64,000 bases of DNA from Rhabditoides inermis (taxonomy: Eukaryota > Nematoda > Chromadorea > Rhabditida > Rhabditidae): the NCBI GenBank assembly GCA_963966185.1, contig CAWZYM010000380.1, positions 590,001 to 654,000 on the forward strand, read 5' to 3'. Both the position numbers and the translations under genes were made by a program. The notes beneath the pieces are model-generated. The model ran no database searches. It worked only from the letters and a program-made list of their open reading frames with translations, and was not told the DNA's origin. Shown here piece by piece: positions 55,396 through 64,000 of this stretch (position 1 is its first letter; each line of letters opens with the position of its first letter).

Positions 55396-58300
55396 TGAAT
55401 TGTTTCTTCGCAGGCCTCACCGGCATGTTTGGCATCCACGTGATCGACAACCTCGTCATCGTTCACCATCAGGTGACTATTGATTTATTTATTATATTTA
55501 TCGATTAATAGTGGTTAATGGTTTATTGATTAGTAATTTCTTACGAAAAAAGACATTCTTTTTAACGTTCCGGTTGAAATCATTGGTCTAGGTGTTTTCC
55601 CCGTGTCATATCACGTTTAAAAGAAGTATTGCGCTAACAATATGTTGCACACTGTCTTTATTGTTCTTTCTCCTATTTTTCTAGTAATCTCTTTTCAAAA
55701 TCCTGCCACATGACACTGCTATTCTGGTTATTGGTTCAATCACGCATATACATATTTTCACATATATTTGTTCTCAACTCGTACAGATTGTTAGGGCTTC
55801 GAGCGACGTTTTCGTGAACGGGGGGTTACTTCATAGTAATAATATACATCTGCCAAGAGAAGAGATAAATAACAAACTCAATAACGGCGAATGTACATTG
55901 AGGCGAATTCGATATGGATATGAATGTTGTGATTGTTATGGCTTTGTATTGCGTGCAGATCTCTGCCACGTCTCTGCTGTTCGACATTGGACTCAAGCCG
56001 CAGCAGTGCGCCCACTCCCCCCTCATACACTGCAAGATAGAGGTTCGCGTCATACTAATTGATTGGTATTATTCAATACTTTACTATAAACAATAACATA
56101 CTTGAATGTATGCCGTGCTAGATTGAAGTACCGTAAGAACGGTGCTCTGTGTGTGTGTAGTAGGATGCTGACACATGAGCATCCCTCAATCGCACCTCGT
56201 TGATGCTCGCCCCTTGCAGTCTGTGCCCTCTTGTTCCTCGCTCGCCCCGTTGCCTCTCTACACACCCTCTTGGGTCGTCTTCGCACCCGACATCAGTGAG
56301 TGGGGCAAGTACATGGGACACTTGATTCGACCTACTCCCTGTCCCATGAGACACTGATATTCGATCTCGGATCACGGTGTTCACACACCTTACATTGTAC
56401 AACAGTGCGATTTATTTGGATCTATAGCAAGAGACGTCCGTGCGGGGAGTGCCGCCACCGCCGCCGCTAGGAGCGCTGCCGCCACCGCCGCCACCGCCTC
56501 CTCCCGAGGATCCTCCGAAGGCATAGTCCTCCCTGGTGTATCCGCCTCCGCCGCCGCCGCCGTCAGCTCCAGGGGTCATTTTGGACGACTTGTCTCCCAT
56601 GATGAATCGAATCGACTGTTTTTCCTTCTCTCTCGCATCTCGCGGTCGGGTCGAAATGATCTTCCACCAGTTTCCTTGAGCAAGGCGGGGTAGCTCATCG
56701 AGAACGCTGTCTTCTAGTCTGTGGAGTTACTATTCGTGGATTATAATGGAAGGAAAGGAACACTCGGAGCTCCACTGTCATCTATGATGGTATCTTATTC
56801 TAATGGATTATGGAAAGGATATCGAACGACTATCCACTGATTATCGATCAAATATCGACTTTCGACATTCGACATTCGACTATGTGCTTCCTCGCTGAGT
56901 ATACTGTAGTTCTAGATTCTGGTGTATTTATTCTAGGGGCTCGCTCACTTGATGTGAGTTGAGGAGTGTACGGTAGTCGGTTCTGTTGGAGGGAGTGGAT
57001 AAGCAGTTGGCAAAAATAGAAGAAAGGATTATCTATTTAATTCTTTCAGTCATCGACCCGTACTCGGGCGTATTCTCCACCCTACAAGTACATGCGGAGA
57101 AGGCGGAGGAGGAGATCGAGGACAAGGTAGAGAGGGAGGGGAGAGAAAGGGAGAGAGAGAAAGAGAGGGGAAGTGATAGAGGGAGGTGGAGGGGGAAGGG
57201 AGAGAGAGGGGGGAGAGGAAGTGATAGAGGGAGGGAGAGGGAAAGAGAGAATTTCGCAATTATACTTTCATTATGACATGCTTCGGCTTTCTTCATTGGC
57301 CATTGACACAGAATATTAACAACGTGATTTTATTGTGACATTTGGGAGGGGGGAGGTAGGCATTGAATTTTCGAGCCATTTGTTATTGATAACGAATGCA
57401 TGACTCGTATTTCTCATGACTTCCAAACGAGGGGTAATCGGAAATCGGAAGTCGGAACAAGATTTTTAACAGATCGTATTTTCTTTTTCGAAAGGGTGAT
57501 TGATGATTGGTGTTGAGGCGACGCTGATCGAGTTTCTTCTGAATCGGCGTGGCTGCAGGAAGACGCTGATGGAGGCCCTGAGGAGGGGGCTGGAGAAGAG
57601 GTGGGGGCAGAGAGTGGGGGGGGGAGGAGGATGTGAGATATGTGCTCATTCCCTTTGTTTCATTGTACGACCAGTATATGGTTTGCATTCTGTAGTTATG
57701 GATGGTGGTAGGGGGGCTACGCCCACTCTCCACGAATGCTGCGAGCGCATGTCCTTGGTCGTGATTGTCACGTGACACGCTCTCATATAATATGATTTCA
57801 CTGATTTTTGATCATTACTTATGTGAGCGTAGGTGGGATGTGTGGGCAGTCGGCACGTTTGTATTGCAGATGGTTGAAACGGCGGCAGACGGGTCGCATA
57901 TTCGACACTATCAACGGACGAGCAGGAGGGACGGGAACGGGAGAGGAGAGTGGGAAGGAGAAGAGTCCCGGCAAGGGTGAGACACACCAACAAATCGTCC
58001 ACTTGCTTAAACAAGTTTGAATCAGGTGCAAGGGGAGTAGAGTTGTAGCTAAGACCTATTGCAGACAAGCTCTCTTGCTCCACCCTCCGTGCCCCGTGCG
58101 AGGACCCGATGAAGATCAGCCAGCAGGAGATGCAGAGCGCAGTCTTCATTCCTCTCAGGTGGGGGGGGGGGAGGGAACTCTGTCTCTGTCTCTATCTCTC
58201 TCACTCTCTTTGCAAATAGTGAGGTAAAGGGACTGTGAAAGGAGTGGTGGCTTGTGGTGTTTTGTGTAAAATAAGTTTCTCGATGTTGTGTATAGCGCTT

Positions 58301-58757
58301 GAATGGTTTGATTCGCAATAGCGTGTGATTTGCGAAAATGTGCAATAATGTCGAAAGCGGAACTATATGTACTATGTTCATGTCAGTTTTCTGAGCAAGG
58401 TCTAATACAGTTTAGTCCTGAAGTGTATAAAGAGTGCGCATTATTAGTTATTTCGAGCATTCGAAAAGAGATATACATCTAGACGAGGGTTGTGAAAACG
58501 AGAGCGGATGACGAATGATGATAGCTTTAATTCAACAATAATACAAAGATGGGGGAGCAGGAAAATAAAGAATATAAAATAAAATAATAGGAATAAAAAG
58601 GATAAAGAATGTAGTGGATGTGTTGCAGGGAGTGCGCGAGTGCGGACGCGCGATTCCTCGCAGACACGATGCTACAGTACCTCGCCAGTCTCAACAAATA
58701 CGCGGTCGTCGTCGAGGTGCGCGGGTTGCCGTCTGTCTGTCTGTCTGTCTGTTTGTT

Positions 58758-58848
<91 letters not shown>

Positions 58849-61249
58849 GTCTGTCTGTCTCCTCTCTCTCCTCTCTCCTAATCACCCATCCTCTTTGCAG
58901 TCGTACCTGCTGGAGCTGTTGGTGGAAGGTCTGGTGGCTGCGGACCAAATGGACAGGCTACTCCAGCTGGTCACGTATAAGGTGAGGGGGGAGGAAGGGA
59001 GGAACAGATAGCTGAAGGGGGAGGAGAGAGAGGGGGGAGGAACAGATAGCAGATAGCTGATCCAGCTGGTCGTGGTCGGTCACCTATAAGATGGTTCTCT
59101 TCCACTTTCCCAGTTACTCGATATTGATTGCATATGATCAGTGTTTTTTGTTGTAGTTTATGAGATTATTGATTCCATTTTTTTTCAATTTTGTTTAAAT
59201 TGTTGTGTGTTACTTGGAATTTGAAGAATTGGTTTCACAAGAATGCACCTACCATATTGACATGTTATATTTGGTGTTGTCTCTTATCTGGAACATGAAA
59301 CGTAAATATGTTGGCACATTTATTCCGTACAGAAAATTTTTGTCGTCCTATAATATGACTCGTCTCTGAGAAGCTCAAAACACTGGGCATCTCGGCGGCT
59401 CGAATCAAGACCGATTAAGAATTAGACTAGACTAATAATAAGGATAACTAGTGTCTATTTCCTTTTGTCCCCTGTCAGGTGCTGCGCGATTCGAAACAAC
59501 TGGCCATACTGCTGCTGCGATTCGGCGGAAGGAGCCCCGCACTCGCACAGGTAACACCTTTCACATTAAAACGAACAAAATACAAATAAACATTGTATTG
59601 AACCAGCCATGGTATGTATTGGCCTCGGCCCCTTCCTCTAGGCGTCTCTATGATATTTCACACAGAGTTCCGTAATACTGGCATGAACTGTTTTGAAGCG
59701 CCCGCGCCGGTACGGCTGTGGGTTGACTATTTCCATTACTAGACTATCACGTGGATCAGCATGTGTGAATGAATGAATGATTGGTATAATTCTATTCTCG
59801 CAATAAGTTGCGCGGAGGGGTAGATCAGAGGAAGACGGAGAGTCAGCTCTCGGCAATAACGCGAAAAACAAGAGCGGCAGACAGTTGCGGCAACGTATTT
59901 CGTACTGAAAGCGAGGTAGATCGAAAACTCTGGCGCAGGCTATACTATCACGTGGATCAGCATGTGTGAATGAGTGGATGATTGCCAGTGGTGCATGGAT
60001 GGTTGTGTTGCAGGCCGGAGTGGACATGCTGTCTCGGTCTCGCGCGAGCCACGAGATAGTCGAGTACCTGCTCGCCGCCGGCCGCCCCGTCCACGCTGTC
60101 AGGTCAGCAACTGTCTGTCCCCTCTCTCTCTCACTCTCTCTATCTCTTTCTCTTTAAACCTTTTTTCGTTTATTTGGTATCTTATATGTTTCGTCGAGTG
60201 ACTTTGTAGGGTGGTGGTTTTGAATGTAAATTTATTGAAGATATGCCTCGAAATAGCTTATTAGAACCGACCCTGGGGTCGCTTTTGTTCTCGTCAATGA
60301 AACCTTATTTTGAAATTGTACAGAAGTGGAAAAATTGTTTGTATTTTTGTCAATTTTTCTGCGCAAACAGAACTTCAAAACTCGTCTTCATTCAAGAGAA
60401 CGAAAACGACCCCATCCTGAAGATCAGGGAATGATACATTGCCCGGATATATCCTTAAAAAAATATTTCACAACTTTTCACTACACAATTAAATTATACT
60501 AAATATTAAATTTAAAAAATCTCAGTTGACAGTTGACAATTCCTTACTGCAGATTCGTCGAGTGCGCCGCTCCGAGCGAACGAGACAAGCTCAACTGGAT
60601 CAAGGTTATTCATTGTAGTTTTAATTTGTATCGTTTGTTTTTATTTTTCTAACATTTAATTGATGTTTTTTCCTTATGATTGCTGGTAGACTGATTGTCA
60701 CACTCCAATTCACTATCACAGTTTGATCGTACTGCATTGTGTAGAGTATTTGTGACTAGATTGCTTTTAGTATATGTTATAATAATCTGTTGTAGGTGCT
60801 GGACGCGGCGGAGTCACAGCCGCGGGGTGTGCGACACGCACTCATACAGGCGGCCAAGGAGAGGAGGCCGAAGCAGGGTGGGAGGGAGGGAGAGAGAGGG
60901 GGGGGAGAAGGATAATAGGGTATAGGGAGAGATGGAGACTTGGTGGAAAAAGAAGAACATGATGTCAAAACCTGTTAGGTTTATGCTTCGTATAAGAGTG
61001 TTGTTTGGCTATACATGTCATGCACTACTTCCGTGTTCCTAACCATAGATGTGACATTATTTCTGTTCAGGTTGACGAAACAAATACATGTGTTTGATAT
61101 ATGTGTTATGTGCAGGCTGGCCGGAGCACTTCTCTCGCTTCCTGGACGACTCGAAGTCGATGTTCGGGAAGGAGGAGTTGGCGGATGCGGAGAGAGAGAA
61201 CGACTACGCACATGTACTCGTCGATGGACACATTGAGATTAGGAGATAG
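52236..61249 (+). CDS. RMC1: RMC1 (C18orf8/Mic1, Bulli), subunit of the MON1-CCZ1 Rab7 GEF
   Basis: Twenty-three exons give 655 aa (human 657). The family subunit helps activate Rab7 on late endosomes. The N-terminal beta-propeller reads RAVSFEASNTLSDIFFDNDV, VRGNGAIGMTIKG, VMFSPSGRLASVQRVDNAID, GVELYQVTEEKKQTKLLKTL, VIDNLVIVHHQ, SWVVFAPDIIID. The helical C-terminal Mic1 domain has LIEFLLNRRGCR, MLQYLASLNKYAVVVESYLL, LDAAESQPRG and a final FSRFLDDSKSMFG. Exons: 52236-52319, ~52361-52437, 52643-52727, 52800-52868, 52943-53011, 53175-53285, 53942-54043, 54369-54433, 54990-55117, 55414-55472, 55959-56042, 56220-56295, 57050-57126, 57518-57600, 57870-57976, 58065-58158, 58629-58716, 58901-58981, 59479-59550, 60014-60102, 60553-60604, 60796-60877, 61116-61249. 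The first intron lacks an AG acceptor at the only position that preserves the conserved strand. Confidence 0.94.
53470..53705 (-). mobile_element. 3' end of a non-LTR retrotransposon (minus strand), in RMC1 intron 6
   Basis: Read on the minus strand, the segment ends cgattccggataaacgattg followed by (ATTG)n. This parallels the end of the plus-strand element near 37781 (cgattctggataagtatttg then (ATTTG)n). The upstream part is GC-rich 3' UTR-like sequence without a recognisable RT frame. Confidence 0.55.
54114..54170 (+). repeat. (CTGT)n microsatellite in RMC1 intron 7
   Basis: About 14 copies of GTCT/CTGT. Confidence 0.95.
56412..56600 (-). CDS. Small Gly-rich protein gene nested in an RMC1 intron
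   Basis: A single-exon frame of 62 aa starts MGDKSSKMTPGADGG and ends TPRTDVSCYRSK. Three Gly runs flank YTREDYAFGG. On the minus strand a consensus AATAAA follows the stop by about ten bases, which supports a real transcript. It lies wholly in the intron between RMC1 exons 56220-56295 and 57050-57126. The protein is not recognised; Gly-rich sequence could also arise from a (CCG)n repeat, but the complex N- and C-terminal ends argue against pure repeat origin. Confidence 0.5.
   Translation of the reverse strand: MGDKSSKMTPGADGGGGGGGYTREDYAFGGSSGGGGGGGGGSAPSGGGGGTPRTDVSCYRSK
58731..58860 (+). repeat. (CTGT)n microsatellite in RMC1 intron 17
   Basis: About 30 copies of CTGT with a few CTGTTTGT variants, beginning 15 bases after the splice donor. 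Confidence 0.97.
59743..59984. repeat. Imperfect 40-bp direct repeat flanking about 160 bases
   Basis: tatcacgtggatcagcatgt and its continuation occur at 59743 and 59943 in the same orientation. This is either a tandem duplication or a long duplication flanking an insert. It lies in the intron before RMC1 exon 60014-60102. Confidence 0.85.
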
Positions 61250-62436
61250 GGAGAGAGCTGCGCCTGCTCCTTGTTGTGCGTGTGGAGGAGCTGTCATGTT
61301 CGTGCTCTGCTGTAGGTATGGGGCGGGAACAAGTACCAGTCTCTTATGCGCTTATTCTTGCTTTTCTGTATAGTGGAGAAGAAGAGAAGAAAGTAGGGAA
61401 TATTTTCTTTATCTACATCCACTCCTATCCTTACCCCTCTTTTTCTCTACTCTTTCGCCGAGGGAAGGAAATGGAAAACGAAACGAGCAGTAGAACTTTT
61501 ATATGAATGCCTCGCTGTACGTTCCGAATATTAGAATTTTGAGATTATCGTTTACCATCCCTGTGTTGTTGTGTATAGTTGGTATACTGTAGTTGTTCTT
61601 ACGCAACGCTCACGCACGTTTTATATGCCAGACTGTGGGTGCTTAAATGTGATGATGTACAAATATTGATTAGAGACGAGATAAATTTATGAGTTTTAAA
61701 AGTACTATTGTGTACAGTCCACCGATTAGATCATTTTTTCACATTTTCCCAAGAACGTTCAGGCATGTGTATTGAAACACAAAATTTCTTTAATCAAATA
61801 TTTGAAGAAGGGAGTTGTTTTCGTTATCTGGTAGAAGTTGCTTTCTTTTGTCTAGATGGTGTCATCTCATTTATAAATGACTGGTGTAATCATTTTGTCG
61901 CGCCGTCTATCTTGAAGCGGTCATGTTTTTTCGTCCTCTCTCTCGAAATGTCTCGAAATGGCGCGGTCTGTTGAAGGGAAACGGAGAAGGTACACCATCT
62001 TTTTGTCACCCTGTCGATTCTCTTGACCATAAAGGGGATCGCTGCATTGTGACTTTGTCATGTCAATGAAAACGCAGGGATAGCTAGACGAAGAGAGGCA
62101 GAGAAAGAGCTGGAGCGAGAGCGAGAGGAAAGCGATAGTGTGTACACAAACGGAGGATTAGAGAAACACATGCGCGAAAAAACGCGAAACGTGGTTGGAT
62201 CGATGGCGGAGCAGCTAGCAGAGAGAAAGAGAGAAGAGAGAGGCGGGACTGGGAGAGAAAGAAGCGTGCATTGAAAGTGTGAAGTTGAGAGAGTGCAGGG
62301 TCCAGTCAGAATTCGGGTATTCCCCCGCTGATCCCAGTGACCCAAGAGCGAATACTGGTTATTAGGAGAGGATATTCGCAAATTTCGAACTGCTACTGCA
62401 CTCCTTTCGTTTTATTCTCGATTTTACCGCGCAATC
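61250..62436 (+). other. RMC1 3' flank, no certain gene
   Basis: A plus-strand open stretch at about 62083-62275 (ARRREAEKELEREREESD..., ending ERSVH then stop) has coiled-coil-like composition but no splice context or family match. The rest shows nothing recognisable. Confidence 0.35.
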
Positions 62437-63132
62437 ATGTGGTTTCCCGACGTGCCGGAGAGAAAGAGTGAGTAATTTGAAATTTCTTCTTGTCAAAATT
62501 ACACGAAAGCCATTCAGTCGTAGCGTAACATGCTTGAGATATGAATAAGAATATGAATATTGAAAATGGCACATACGGATAGAAGTTGGCTGTAGAATGA
62601 TTAATGCAAACAATCATAGACTTATGACTTATGGGCTACATTTGCAATATATTTTAAATAGATAAAATTCGAAAAAGAAGAGGAGTGAGGGGTTGTGTTA
62701 TTGGACGGGCTGCTTTTGCAGTATTCGTGTGTTTTGTGTGTGTGAGGGAATATTGATTTGGGGGGGGGATTCCTCGGGAGAGGATTGAGAGACGAGCGAA
62801 CAGCTGACTGGTCTCCAGCGTTTTTAAGTTCTCAGCTGACCATGCGATTCTGTTATTTTTTTCACTTATAGTTATTTTTTTCCAGTTTTCTTCGTAGACT
62901 AGGTTTCTCTCTGATTAGATACTGAAAGTATTGTCATATCGGATTTTATTGTTATCGAGCAAAATATAAGCGTAACCCTCCTTTTTCCAGTTTCCCATCG
63001 TACAGGAAGAGTAGTAGACAGTAGTAGAGTGGATGATAGTTGTTGTCCTATGTTGTGCACATCATGTGATAAGGGAATTTTCTTTCATTTCTTCGACTAC
63101 TTACTTCCTTACGACCTAACTATTGAATTTTG
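62437..63132 (+). CDS. Possible small two-exon gene
   Basis: A start codon opens MWFPDVPERK and runs to a consensus donor (gtgagt at 62468). The next strong acceptor (cctttttccag, exon from about 62991) continues in the same frame for about 47 codons (SHRTGRVVDSSRVDD...CCPMLCTSCDKG) to a TGA. The product would be about 57 aa, with Cys residues. No family is recognised and the start lacks the acceptor seen at the other genes, so it may be chance. Confidence 0.2.
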
Positions 63133-63719
63133 ATCATTTCATATGTGATCATAATCATGACGAAACGATGGTAGCAATGTTTTTTTTGTACAAAAACATT
63201 ACACAAAGTGTAATAGTGATTTATGAGTTATGATTGATAAGACTGGTTTTATGTAGTTACTGCGTAGTGTTTCTTCAATAAAATGCATCTCAGGGTGGTT
63301 CCCGTTAGATCTCTTGCTAATTTATTTTTCTACTCTTTTCACGCGCTTTTTCCTATCACAATCGATGGTGTGTTTTCATTGTTAGAGAGAGAAAGAGAGA
63401 GAGAAAGAGATAGAGAGAGAGAGAGAGAGAGAGATGTCAAGAGCTTCGCTGAATCAACATTACAATGGACTACGTGTAAGCACTAGTAGCTGGAGAAAAT
63501 GGGAATCCTTTGTCGGTGACAAAATGAAAGATCGCAAAATGCACGATTCATGCGACCCTCTTTTCTCCACTCCTCTCTCTCTCTCTCTCCCTCTGTATTG
63601 TGATTGCCCTCTCACACACACAAGATGGGAAAGAGGCGAGTGAAATAGAAAGTGCAATCTGGCAGCGTGCCATGAGCAATGCATCTGTGTTGTGTTGAGA
63701 GAAGCATCAATCACGACTA
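63133..63719. other. Non-coding stretch with microsatellites
   Basis: Contains GA-rich tracts (about 63386-63434) and a short CT tract. An AATAAA at about 63259 on the plus strand could belong to the weak candidate gene upstream. Nothing else was recognised. Confidence 0.35.
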
Positions 63720-63905
63720 TCACATGCATTGTCCGTGATAGTCCCGCCAGCGGTATGCGGCGCATGTGAAGAACCCGTATCCCGCATCGAACCGCTCGCA
63801 TTCGCATGTGATACAGGCGCAATCGACGCGAGCCATATCTAGAGCAGGCATGGTCTCACGTAGACTGCACTTGTAAACCTGTATGTTGTAAGCTGCCGCT
63901 AGCAT
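63720..63905 (-). CDS. Cys-rich open frame, possible last exon of a minus-strand gene
   Basis: The frame of up to 61 codons ends DCACITCECERFDAGYGFFT then CAAYRWRDYHGQCM and a stop. Codon use is GC-rich like the real exons here, and a possible acceptor (acaacatacag) precedes VYKCSLRET. Six cysteines, three of them in a CxxCxC cluster, suggest a zinc-binding or secreted Cys-rich domain. No family was recognised. Confidence 0.35.
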   Translation of the reverse strand: MLAAAYNIQVYKCSLRETMPALDMARVDCACITCECERFDAGYGFFTCAAYRWRDYHGQCM

Positions 63906-64000
63906 TTATTATGCCTCGGGATACAGGCGACTTGCACTGATAGCGGGCAGAGCGACCGAGACAGTACGGTTACGCGAGAGGGCCAGAGTGAGAGGGGCGG

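Overview
The window is animal nuclear DNA, most likely from a nematode. Eight protein genes can be read through their introns by recognisable family sequence. Exons run from about 25 to 580 bases, mostly 50-140, and some introns are only about 40 bases. Nearly every assignable start codon lies 0-25 bases after a good 3' splice signal (for example ttttcag then ATG), which is what spliced-leader trans-splicing leaves in nematode genomes. A 3' reverse-transcriptase fragment resembles nematode-type RTE/CR1-like elements. The species is not identified. No bacterial, viral or CRISPR sequence was seen.

Layout: 0.7-6.1 kb (+) is the C-terminal third of a MYCBP2/Highwire/RPM-1 ubiquitin ligase. 6.7-9.8 kb (-) is PPP1R21 (KLRAQ; FERRY subunit) and 10.1-14.6 kb (-) is PHF10/BAF45a with a SAY domain and PHD pair; these two look like a two-gene operon. 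17.6-30.5 kb (+) is a complete FBXO11/DRE-1. 31.3-37.8 kb is a transposon-rich block: a MULE-like DNA transposon with a spliced transposase-like gene, a nested inverted-repeat element carrying tRNA-like Pol III boxes, a ~0.9 kb palindrome and a truncated retrotransposon. 39.6-44.6 kb (+) is a DUF229 sulfatase-like membrane protein, 44.9-51.0 kb (+) cathepsin Z with an unusual acidic/poly-Ser pro-region, 51.5-52.0 kb (-) SMIM12, and 52.2-61.2 kb (+) RMC1, which hosts a small Gly-rich gene on the opposite strand of one intron. 61.3-64 kb holds only weak candidates.

The genes do not form one pathway. There are two ubiquitin-ligase components (MYCBP2, FBXO11), two endosome/lysosome regulators (PPP1R21, RMC1), a lysosomal protease (cathepsin Z) and a SWI/SNF subunit (PHF10). 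Spliced lengths agree well with known families: PHF10 about 509 aa, RMC1 about 655 aa, FBXO11 about 980 aa.

Introns and intergenic DNA carry many (CT)n/(GA)n, (CTGT)n and (TA)n tracts, several fold-back elements, tRNA-derived fragments, and three short GC hairpins that share one core but have different, perfectly paired outer stems. Exon boundaries were inferred by eye from frame, homology and splice signals. Boundaries flagged as uncertain need transcript data.
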